A program made the translations under genes and the position numbers. Of a stretch of 64,000 nucleotides of DNA, positions 46,431 to 54,041 are shown piece after piece. Numbering within the stretch: the stretch's first letter is position 1; the number at the start of each line of letters is the position of its first letter. Source of the stretch: Aureococcus anophagefferens (Eukaryota; Sar; Pelagophyceae; Pelagomonadales; Pelagomonadaceae). The notes below the pieces were generated by a model. It had not been told where the DNA came from. It saw nothing but the letters and a program-made list of their open reading frames with translations, and did not search any database. The stretch lies in contig NW_008705563.1 in NCBI RefSeq assembly GCF_000186865.1, forward strand, positions 2,793,243 through 2,857,242, written 5' to 3'.

Positions 46431-47495
46431 ATGTCGTGGCGGGAGAAGAAGTTGGAGTATGAGAATCGCATGGCCCGAGCGAGGGGCAAAAAGCTCGACA
46501 CTCTCAAGACCTGCACGATCTGCGGCGCCGACAAAGCGAAGGCCTGTCAAGGATGCGGCACGACGGCCTACTGTTCGACGGACTGCCAACGCATCGACTG
46601 GCGCGACCGGGGCCACCGGAAGGTCTGCAAGAAGATCCAGGCCGCAGAGGCGGCGCGGGCGGAAGCGCCGACGCCCCCGCCGTCGCCGCCGCGGGACGTA
46701 TTCTACGGCCCCGCGCCTCGGTCGCACGCCGACGAGGTCCGCGCGCGCATCGCGGCGGAGCACGAGGCCGCTCGTGTGCGGCGCGAGGCGAACCCGGAGC
46801 CCGAGCCGCTCTCGGCGCGGCTCGGGTCGCGGTGCCCGATCTGCCTCGAGGAGTGGGACGTGAATGGGACGAACGTGATTCGTACCTGCTGCAGCCGGCT
46901 GGTCTGCGAGTCGTGCCAAGAAAAGATCGAAGACGCGTGTCCCCTCTGTCGGTTACCGCGCGCGAAAACCAATGCGGAGCAACTCACGCGTCTTCGCCGC
47001 CATGTGGAGAACGAGGTGCCGGAAGCGATTACGTTTTTGGGAGACGCGTACCACCTCGGTCGGTTGGGTCTCGTGAAATCCGATAAGAAAGCCGCAAAAA
47101 TTTGGAAGCGCGCCGTGGAGCTCGGAAACGTGGACGCGATGAACTGCCTTGGGTTATTGTACGAGAATGGAAGTGGCGTCAAGCTGGACAAGAAGAAGGC
47201 GATGAAGCTGTATCGCGCGGCCGCAGATCAGGGCTTCGCGGTCGCGCAATCCAATTTAGCGGTTTCACTTGATTCTGAGAAGCAAAATGAAGAAGCGTTC
47301 CGGTACTACGCGCTCGCGGCGGATCAAGGCTATACACGTGGAGAGTTTAACCTTGGCTGCTGTTACAGGGACGGAGAAGGCACGGAAGTCGACCTCGGCA
47401 AGGCCAGATACTGGTTCGAGCGCGCCGCTGCCAAGGGCCACGAGAGAGCCGAGAGAGCTAATTCGGCCCTCGCGCGCCTCGACGCGCGAGTCTAG
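46431..47495 (+). CDS. MYND / RING-like / Sel1-repeat protein, copy 2
   Basis: A 354-residue paralogue of the preceding gene with the same order: MYND (CTICGADKAKACQGCGTTAY, DCQRIDWRDRGHRKVCKK), RING-like (CPICLEEWDVNGTNVIRTCC, CPLCRLPR) and Sel1 repeats (NLGCCYRDGEGTEVDLGKAR). The Sel1 region is most similar to copy 1, whereas the MYND and linker differ more. That pattern suggests recent duplication followed by gene conversion or uneven selection. Start chosen at MSWREKKLEYENRM because the upstream in-frame codons have a non-coding look. Confidence 0.88.
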   Translation: MSWREKKLEYENRMARARGKKLDTLKTCTICGADKAKACQGCGTTAYCSTDCQRIDWRDRGHRKVCKKIQAAEAARAEAPTPPPSPPRDVFYGPAPRSHADEVRARIAAEHEAARVRREANPEPEPLSARLGSRCPICLEEWDVNGTNVIRTCCSRLVCESCQEKIEDACPLCRLPRAKTNAEQLTRLRRHVENEVPEAITFLGDAYHLGRLGLVKSDKKAAKIWKRAVELGNVDAMNCLGLLYENGSGVKLDKKKAMKLYRAAADQGFAVAQSNLAVSLDSEKQNEEAFRYYALAADQGYTRGEFNLGCCYRDGEGTEVDLGKARYWFERAAAKGHERAERANSALARLDARV

Positions 47496-47509
47496 CCTAA
47501 TTTATCTTT

Positions 47510-47660
47510 ACGCCGCGTCGTCGCCCGAGCCCGAGATGCTGCGCTTGCGCGCGGGCGAGTCGTGCTTGGCGCCGCGGCGTTCCTCTCCCGCGTAGTCGCT
47601 GTGGCCGAGGGCCATGAAGGTGCCGCTGTGGTCTCTGCGCTTGCTGACCCAAGTATTAGC
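47510..47660 (-). pseudogene. gene-tail fragment, copy 2
   Basis: The minus strand carries about 45 codons reading SKRRDHSGTFMALGHSDYAG then EERRGAKHDSPARKRSIS and ending GSGDDAA at a TAA. No start or upstream exon exists before the MITE boundary near 47695. It looks like the last exon of an ancestral neighbour, kept when the MYND gene was duplicated. Confidence 0.6.
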
Positions 47661-47702
47661 TCGTAAGTTGGAGGCTATGTAGAGCGGCTATGCACGTGTT
47701 GT

Positions 47703-48065
47703 CAGTGCACCGATCAAAACTCAGATTCTGATAGCCTGGATTTAAAAGTCAACATTTTTGTTGAACTTCAGCACTTTTGTTGAAGTTAAATCTTGCGATT
47801 TCCTGACCCGAACCAGCGACCGCGCGCAAAAAGTCATCGCAAACGTGCAATTAACGCGTGAATATCATCGAGCTTGCTTTGATACGACCATAACCCAATT
47901 TTGGCCGTGATTTCAGCCCGCGGACCTCCGCGACACCGCGCGCGGTCGACGTACAGCCTCTATGGACGACTAATGACTCTGGCTCCGCCGGCCGGAATTC
48001 GATGATTGATATTTATTAATTAATTTCGTACGGGTGCACCTAGATGTACGTTGATCGGGGCACTG
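47703..48065. mobile_element. hAT-like MITE, copy 1
   Basis: A 363-bp non-coding element with near-perfect terminal inverted repeats (left CAGTGCACCGATCAA 47703-47717; right complement CAGTGCCCCGATCAA 48051-48065). An exact 8-bp target duplication CGTGTTGT flanks it (47695-47702, 48066-48073). CAG ends plus 8-bp duplication fit the hAT superfamily. It is AT-richer than the host and has no transposase, so it needs one in trans. Confidence 0.93.
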
Positions 48066-48251
48066 CGTGTTGTCATGGAGGCTTCATGGGCGGCGCGGGC
48101 GCCGAAGGACGCCCGCCGCGTCCAGCGCCGATAATCTGAAGATCTTGACGCGGAGGCGGCGTGCCGGGCCTCGCGGCGACTGTTTACGCCGTCCTGACCC
48201 CCAACGCATCGGTCTGGCGGTAAATTAAGAGCCGTTAACGGTCGGGGGCGG

Positions 48252-50366
48252 ATGATGTCGAGGCCGCCGGGCATGCTGGGCGCCTCGCAGCTTTTGAACG
48301 GGCCCACGAATGGGCAGACGTTGGACGAGCCGCCCGTCGAGCGGTCCTACTCCCTCGGCGAGTCGTGGTCCGGCGGCGGGGCGTCGACGGCGTCGGCCCG
48401 GGACTCCCTGGCGTCGAAGCTCGCGGAGCAGCGCGGCCCCGGGTCCCGCGCGACGCGTCGCGGCGGTTTCGCGGGAGCGGTCGGAGGTTTCGTTCGAACG
48501 GCTCGCGCGCGCGCGCGTTCGGGCCCCGGGGCCGGCGCCCCGTCGACCCCCCGCCGCCCGCAGGTTGACCTTCGACGAGCCGGCGTCGTTCTCCGCGGCG
48601 GCGGCCGAGTACACGCCCGCGAGCCGCGTCGAGGCGCCCCGTCCGCCGGCGCCCGAGCACGAGCTCGGCGCGTTCTTCCTCGCGCCGGGCCAGGAGACGC
48701 GGAGCCTCGTCGTCGTCGACTGCGTCTGCGACACGAACCGCGTCGTCGAGGCGGCGGGCCGCTTCGGCGCCGTGTCGGGCGTCGACGACTCGCGAGGCGC
48801 CCCGCGTTCGAAAACCCCATCTCACGAAACCGCCGGACGCGTCGCGACCCCGCCAGGTACGCGGCCCTCGGCGTCGTCTTCGTCCAGTTCGACGACCTGC
48901 GCGCCTGCGGCCAGGCCACGGCCCGTTTAGGCGGCGACCTGCGCCTCGACGCGCCGGAGGCTCGCTGCCACGGCGTCGTCTTCGGCCCCGCGCCGACGTC
49001 CGTCGTCATCAGCGGCCTGCCGCTCGCGACGGCGGAGCAGGACGTGCGCCACGTCTTCAGCGCCAACGCCTACGGCGACGTCGCCGCCGTGCACAAGTGG
49101 CGCGACCAGCACCGGCCGGAGTCGTCGAAGTTCGTCGTCGCCTTCTTCGCGCGGTCCGACGCGGAGCGCGCGGCGCGCGAGCTGAGCCCCGGGTCCCGCG
49201 ACCCGGCGGCGGCGGGCGTCACCGTCGACTTCCTCGATCTGGACGACGCCTACCGCGTCCGCGACGGCGACCTGCGCGACGCGCTCGACCGCCTGTCGCT
49301 CGCGTCGCCGCCCGGGCGCACGGCGGCGGAGCGCGCGGGCTCGCGCCGCGACGAGGCGCCGCCGTCCTGGGGGCTGCACGCGGAGCCGTCGTCCTGGGGC
49401 GGCGACGGCTGGGGCCTGCGGCCGGAGCCGTCGCGGGAGCCGGCCTACGGCCTCGGGTCGTACGATTCGCTCGACGACGGCGCGCTGCCCGCGTCGCGGT
49501 CCGAGCCCCGGGTCGGGTCGCTCTTCGGCTCGGCGCTGCCGAGCCTGCAGCGGTCCCAGTCCGACGCCTGGGGCCTGGGCCTCGAGTCGCGGCAGGACGC
49601 GCTCGCGGGCGCGCCCGAGGCGCCGCAGCTCGCCGTCGGCCCCGACGGCGCGCCCCTGAGCCGCCGCGAGCGCCGCGCGGAGCGCGCGGCGACGCAGCGC
49701 GCTCGGCGCGGCGCGGGCGACCCCGGCGCGCCGCCGCCGGCGGACCCGCGCCACATGCACGGCGCGGCGACGCACGGCGACTTCGCGTTCGACCAGAACA
49801 AGGCGGCCGCGGGCGGCGACGCGCGCACGACGCTCATGGTGCGCAACATCCCCAACAAGTACACGCAGAAGGCCGTCCTCGAGGAGCTCGACGTCAAGTT
49901 CGCCAACACCTACGACTTCTTCTACCTGCCCATCGACTTCAAGAACAAGTGCAACGTGGGCTACGCGTTCATCAACCTCGTCGTCTCCAAGGACGCGCTC
50001 CGGCTCTTCAAGGAGTTCAACGGCCGCCGCTGGACCTGCTTCCGCTCGGGCAAGGTCTGCGCCATCACCTACGCGCGCATCCAGGGCAAGCAGGCCATGA
50101 TCCAGCGCTTCCAGAACTCGTCCCTGCTCAACGAGTCGCTCGACGTCCAGCCGCGGCTCTTCTGCTCGCACGGCCCGAACAAGGGCGCGCCGGAGCGCTT
50201 CCCGGGCGGCGCGCCCGTGCCCACGGCCGCGCAGCAGGCGGCCCAGGCCGCCGCGGCGGCCAACCCGCCCAAGGACGACGGCGGCGGCGGCAACCGCCGC
50301 GGCCGCCGCGAGGGCCGCAACCGCGGCGGCGGCCGCAACCGCGGCGGCGGCGCCAACAAGGGCTGA
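48252..50366 (+). CDS. Mei2-like RNA-binding protein
   Basis: Exons 48252-48442, 48564-48773 and 48857-50366 give 636 residues, and each junction keeps phase. N-terminal degenerate RRMs are visible (RSLVVVDCVCDTNRVVEAAG running into FGAVYAALGVVFVQFDDLRA, and TSVVISGLPLATAEQDVRHV). The hallmark is the C-terminal Mei2 RRM: TTLMVRNIPNKYTQKAVLEE, TYDFFYLPIDFKNKCNVGYA and FKEFNGRRWTCFRSGKVCAI. It ends in an RGG-like Arg/Gly tail (NRRGRREGRNRGGGRNRGGG). Mei2 proteins bind RNA and control meiosis or growth transitions. The family call is firm. Confidence 0.93.
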   Translation: MMSRPPGMLGASQLLNGPTNGQTLDEPPVERSYSLGESWSGGGASTASARDSLASKLAEQRGPGSRATRRGGFAGAVGGFVRTARARARSGPGAGAPSTPRRPQVDLRRAGVVLRGGGRVHAREPRRGAPSAGARARARRVLPRAGPGDAEPRRRRLRLRHEPRRRGGGPLRRRVGRRRLARRPAFENPISRNRRTRRDPARYAALGVVFVQFDDLRACGQATARLGGDLRLDAPEARCHGVVFGPAPTSVVISGLPLATAEQDVRHVFSANAYGDVAAVHKWRDQHRPESSKFVVAFFARSDAERAARELSPGSRDPAAAGVTVDFLDLDDAYRVRDGDLRDALDRLSLASPPGRTAAERAGSRRDEAPPSWGLHAEPSSWGGDGWGLRPEPSREPAYGLGSYDSLDDGALPASRSEPRVGSLFGSALPSLQRSQSDAWGLGLESRQDALAGAPEAPQLAVGPDGAPLSRRERRAERAATQRARRGAGDPGAPPPADPRHMHGAATHGDFAFDQNKAAAGGDARTTLMVRNIPNKYTQKAVLEELDVKFANTYDFFYLPIDFKNKCNVGYAFINLVVSKDALRLFKEFNGRRWTCFRSGKVCAITYARIQGKQAMIQRFQNSSLLNESLDVQPRLFCSHGPNKGAPERFPGGAPVPTAAQQAAQAAAAANPPKDDGGGGNRRGRREGRNRGGGRNRGGGANKG
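48443..48563 (+). other. 121-nt intron 1 of the Mei2-like gene
   Basis: GTCCCG donor, CCCGCAG acceptor, phase 2; the joined codons read RGPGLTFDEP. Confidence 0.85.
48774..48856 (+). other. 83-nt intron 2 of the Mei2-like gene
   Basis: GTCGGG donor and CCGCCAG acceptor, phase 2; the splice restores a continuous RRM strand (FGAV/YAALGVVFVQF). Confidence 0.88.
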
Positions 50367-50403
50367 TCGGCTCTCCCATGGACGGGCGCCTCGGCCCGTC
50401 GCT

Positions 50404-50516
50404 CCTTTTCAAGTTTACGCCGTCGGCGCTTCGGCGCCGACGGCCACCCCTTTTCAAGTTTACGCCGTCGGCGCTTCGGCGCCGACGGCCACCCCTTTTC
50501 TCCTTTTCAAGTTTAC
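50404..50516 (+). repeat. tandem 45-bp units with perfect UUCG hairpins
   Basis: After the Mei2-like stop, CCTTTTCAAGTTTAC plus a 26-nt palindrome is repeated with period 45, followed by a third CTTTTCAAGTTTAC without hairpin. Each palindrome (50419-50444, 50464-50489) is an 11-bp perfect GC stem closed by C(TTCG)G, the very stable UUCG tetraloop. If transcribed it would fold strongly in the 3' UTR. Confidence 0.92.
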
Positions 50517-50729
50517 ACGCTCATCGCCGGCCGCCCCGGCGGCCCGCGAAACACCGCCACCTTTTACGCGCGACCTTCCGCGTCTGCCTCGAGCCCCGGC
50601 GAGGACACCCCCGTCCGGGCGGCAGCTCCCTCTCCCCTCCCCCGAATCGCGGCGCGCCGGCCCACACGGCCCCCCGCCCCGCGCGTTCCTCTCGCGGCGC
50701 GCTCCTCGCCGAGCGAGCGCTCCTAATCA

Positions 50730-51809
50730 TTAGCCCCCCGGAGCGCAGGGGCCGTCGCCCGGCGGGCACGCGTCCGGCAGCCGGAAGCAGGAGCCGAGGC
50801 CGCCCTTGGTCCAGAACCGCGACGGGCCGAGGAGCGCGACGCTGGGCTTCCGGCCCGTCGCGCCCCAGGCGAAGAGGAGCGCGAGGCGGAACCACGTGGA
50901 GTCGTCCGCGCCGACGAAGCCCGCGGCCTCGGACGCGACGACGAGATTCGCGAGGCTGTTGGCCGCGAGGCGCCGCGCGTCGCCCGGCGAGAGGCCGTGC
51001 TCCGCCTTGTTGGTCCGGTTGAAGTCCGTGTAGCGGAACGTGAAGTTCGGGAACAGCTCCGCGTCGCGGACGACGGCCGGGTCCTCGGTCATGAGCCAGA
51101 CGTCCCTCACGGTCGGGAAGCGCCGCGCGGCGGCGTCGACGACGGCCGCGAGCCCGACCTCCGGCGCGCCCGGCGCGCGCTCGCGCGACTTGTCGCCGTG
51201 GCGCACGTGCGCCGCGAGGAACGGCGGCCCCGGCGGCGGCGCCGCGGCCGCCGCGCGGGCCCGGAGCGCCGCGTTCGGCCGCAGGAGGTAGGCCGCGGCC
51301 GCCGCGGACTGCTCGCAGGGGTCGGCGACGCCCGCGAAGCAGGCGTGGTCCGCGCGGCGGCCCCTCCGCACGCGGTAGTGGCCCCAGAACCGGTCGAGGC
51401 TCGCGCGCGTGAAGACGGCGCCGCCGCCGACGGGGCCGGGCGCCTCCCACTGGTCCGCGTGGGCGTGCTTCCGCGCGCCGAGGGACAGCGCCACGGCGCT
51501 CTCGCGCGGCGTGATGGGCTCGAAGTAGCACGCGTGGCCCTCGGCGCAGTCGCCCGCGTAGTACCAATTCGACGCCGGCGACAGCGCGAGCACCGCGCGC
51601 GCGTCGAGGGCCGCCACGAAGGCCGCCGTGAGCCGCAGGAAGCGGCACCCGAGGCCGCAGCCTCGCTCGTCGTCGACGAAGGTGAGCAGCGGCGCCGACG
51701 CGTTCGCCTGCGCGCCGGCGAGGCACGCGACGCGCGACGCCATCGCCGCGCTCGCGTTGTTGTCGTTCATCGCGGCGCCGCTCATCGCCGCGGCATCGGT
51801 GCTGCTCAT
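50730..51809 (-). CDS. alpha-1,6-fucosyltransferase-like (GT23) protein
   Basis: A 359-residue protein. HVRHGDKSRE matches the GDP-fucose-binding H-(V/x)-R-R-x-D-K motif of GT23 (FUT8), and AGFVGADDSTWFRLALLFAW matches the conserved C-terminal S/T-x-x-S region. Other parts are LTFVDDERGCGLGCRFLRLT near the start and DVWLMTEDPAVV. FUT8 adds core fucose to N-glycans in the Golgi. The usual N-terminal anchor is absent: the ATG at 51809 lies in a repeat with no membrane segment, so an upstream exon may be missing. The protein is shorter than animal FUT8. Confidence 0.8.
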   Translation of the reverse strand: MSSTDAAAMSGAAMNDNNASAAMASRVACLAGAQANASAPLLTFVDDERGCGLGCRFLRLTAAFVAALDARAVLALSPASNWYYAGDCAEGHACYFEPITPRESAVALSLGARKHAHADQWEAPGPVGGGAVFTRASLDRFWGHYRVRRGRRADHACFAGVADPCEQSAAAAAYLLRPNAALRARAAAAAPPPGPPFLAAHVRHGDKSRERAPGAPEVGLAAVVDAAARRFPTVRDVWLMTEDPAVVRDAELFPNFTFRYTDFNRTNKAEHGLSPGDARRLAANSLANLVVASEAAGFVGADDSTWFRLALLFAWGATGRKPSVALLGPSRFWTKGGLGSCFRLPDACPPGDGPCAPGG

Positions 51810-51828
51810 CGCCGCGGCATCGGTGCTG
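51781..51828. repeat. 24-bp tandem repeat at the fucosyltransferase start
   Basis: Two 24-bp units encode MSSTDAAA-like octapeptides on the minus strand. The proposed start codon lies inside the array and an upstream TGA limits extension. Confidence 0.8.
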
Positions 51829-52075
51829 CTTCACGGGGCACTTATGTGCCGCTCATGGGCTGCCATGCGCGCTTCACCATCGCATATGTGCTGTTTCGAA
51901 GCCGACGTTCCACCTGTCCGTGATCTGTGTCGTGAGACGCACCTCGTCGTCGTCGCGGCGCGTCCTCGCGTCGACAGCGTCGTCGTCGGCGGCGCGACCT
52001 CGCCGGCGCAGGCGCACGACATAACACGCTCGGCACGCCACCAATCGATCACCAACAGACACACACAACACAACG

Positions 52076-52579
52076 ATGATGCAGTGCCTCTGCCCGTGCA
52101 TGCGCGCCGGCACGAACGCCGAGAGCTCGAACCTGCTCGAGGCGCCGTCNNNNNNNNNNNNNNNNNNNNNNNNNNNNNNNNNNNNNNNNNNNNNNNNNNC
52201 CGTCGTCGTCCTGGGCAAGGACGCGGCGCCGCTCCGGACCGTGCCGCTCGCGGACGTCAGCGCCGTCGAGGAGCCGGGCGCGGCGTGCGGCCTCGTCGTG
52301 CGCTGCGCCACGGACGGCGCCCTGTCGCCGGGCCTGCGCCTCGAGCTCGCGAACCCGCGCGAGCGCGAGTGCCTCGCGGACGCGCTCCGCGCGGCCGCGC
52401 GGCGGTCCAAGGCGCCCGATTTGGCGGCGTCCGTCGAGAAGGACCGCGCGCGCCAGAAGCTCGAGCGCCGCCGCGCCATGTCCATCCGCGACCGCATGGA
52501 GTCCGCGGAGCAGCGCCGCAAATCGAACTCGAAGCTGCGCGACAACCTCCGGGACAAGTACGCGCTGCCGAAGAAGTAA
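52076..52579 (+). CDS. small protein with Cys-rich N-terminus and PH-like region, gap inside
   Basis: The start MMQCLCPCMRAGTNAESSNL has four cysteines that could be palmitoylated. A 50-N run (52150-52199) hides about 17 residues. After it, VPLADVSAVEEPGAACGLVV and ELANPRERECLADALRAAAR look like the end of a PH-like domain, followed by a basic coiled tail (RRAMSIRDRMESAEQRRKSN). It is probably a membrane-associated adaptor. The frame on both sides of the gap agrees only if the gap size is a multiple of three plus the assumed remainder. Confidence 0.6.
   Translation: MMQCLCPCMRAGTNAESSNLLEAPXXXXXXXXXXXXXXXXXXVVVLGKDAAPLRTVPLADVSAVEEPGAACGLVVRCATDGALSPGLRLELANPRERECLADALRAAARRSKAPDLAASVEKDRARQKLERRRAMSIRDRMESAEQRRKSNSKLRDNLRDKYALPKK
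52150..52199. other. 50-base assembly gap
   Basis: Exactly 50 N. The size looks like a placeholder, so the reading frame across it is not reliable. Confidence 0.98.
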
Positions 52580-53337
52580 CGCGTCGTTTTTTTGCGTGAG
52601 ATCGGGGCTCTTGGCCGCCCCAAACAACGTGGTCCAGGAACCCGCGTAATTTACGCAAGACACGTGGTACCGTTTTTTTTTTACTCCGCGTCGTCGCGCC
52701 GCTCCAGGGCTTCGTTTCCGCCAAGATGCTCCAGCGCGACGGCCGAGACCGGCGTAGCACAGTTAGACCTCGGTGCGCCACGCGCACCGCGTTTTGATAT
52801 GCAGCAGGGGGGCTCCGGGGGAGTGGCGTGGGGAGGCGCTTGGGAGGACCTCGTTTACTGGAGTAACCTAGCATGAACAAGCACCACAAATGGAAAAATG
52901 AAGCCGGACGACCCCAGACGCGCCTGTAGGCGCGATCGAAAGCTTAAAGCACGAACTACAACACCCCTGTGATGCCTAGCTCGGCCGAGTACGGCGACCT
53001 CGAGAACCCTGAAATTCGACTTTTTTTCCCGATGAAAATCGCTGGCAGCGCGTTCGCACATTGGAGAGAAACTTAGGCATCACCAGGGGAAGATTCTCAG
53101 CCCCGCTGGGCTGGAGGAGCGTCCTTAAAGCGTATCCAAGGTCGTCCGCGTTATTTTTCTAAAAAACATTTAGTTTGCTTGAACTTCAATGTGACTTCAA
53201 CATAAAAGGCAACTTGGGATATCGCAGATTGTTGCCTACGGTCTTCCTGACATCAGGAACGAAAACACAACGTCGGATATGTACACAGACGTACGGGGCT
53301 CGGCGTTCTCCGTCGGGATCGTGGAGTTCGTAATTTC
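52580..53337. other. AT-richer intergenic region, no gene seen
   Basis: This stretch has T-runs, a hairpin-poor mixed sequence and no long natural frame on either strand. A short CTCGAGAACCCTGAAATTCGAC patch (52999-53020) weakly resembles the 44-kb introner but lacks its core. No function is seen. Confidence 0.5.
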
Positions 53338-53345
53338 GCCCCAGC

Positions 53346-53706
53346 CAGTGCACCGATCAAAACTCAGATTCTGATAGCCTGGATTTAAAAGTCAACATTT
53401 TTGTTGAACTTCAGCACTTTTGTTGAAGTTAAATCTTGCGATTTCCTGACCCGAACCAGCGACCGCGCGCAAAAAGTCATCGCAAACGTGCAATTAACGC
53501 GTGAATATCATCGAGCTTGCTTTGATACGACCATAACCCAATTTTGGCCGTGATTTCAGCCCGCGGACCTCCGCGACACCGCGCGCGGTCGACGTACAGC
53601 CTCTATGGACGACTAATGACTCTGGCTCCGCCGGCCGGAATTCGATGATTGATCTTTATTAATATTTCGTACGGGTGCACCTAGATGTACGTTGATCGGG
53701 GCACTG
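53346..53706. mobile_element. hAT-like MITE, copy 2
   Basis: A 361-bp element nearly identical to the one at 47703-48065 and in the same orientation; the visible differences are a change and small deletion in the ATATTTATTAATTAAT segment. The 8-bp duplication GCCCCAGC flanks it (53338-53345, 53707-53714). Two such similar copies with different intact duplications show independent, recent insertions rather than a segmental duplication. Confidence 0.93.
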
Positions 53707-53714
53707 GCCCCAGC

Positions 53715-54041
53715 CATCCGTCGACAGTGGCCGGGGCTCAGCGGGGGGCTCAGCGTACGGCATGGGCACGTGGGGCTGTGTTCAGCCACGAAAACCGAAC
53801 CAATCGGAGAGCTTGGAAGTTCTACCAGAGAAGGGGCTCCAGAGGACTCAGAAAATGCAAAATTGGCCGCCCCGCTACCGCCCTGGGGAGAGCTGAAAAT
53901 CCCCGACACCAAGTCGGTTTATGCTAGGTTACTCTAGTACGTAGGAGTTTCCGTGCAATCGCCGCGAACTAAAATTTTAAGATCACGACAGGAAGAACGG
54001 TGCTTGCGATCGCGCGAGCGCTGCAAAATTTATTGAAGCCA
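53715..54041. other. upstream region of the pectate lyase gene
   Basis: There is no convincing gene. The short frames here are compositionally irregular. It should hold the pectate lyase promoter; AAATTTATTGAAGCC just before the ATG is AT-rich, but no defined element is recognised. Confidence 0.4.

Noticed and set aside
52592..52876. 94-codon ORF after the gap gene
   Set aside because: It runs over T-rich non-coding DNA and lacks any recognisable feature.
52999..53020. Possible introner relic in intergenic DNA
   Set aside because: Only about 20 bases resemble the family; the core, terminal repeats and duplication are missing.
53685..53937. Two overlapping 80-codon plus-strand ORFs after the second MITE
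   Set aside because: They start inside the MITE end and have no domain or natural composition.
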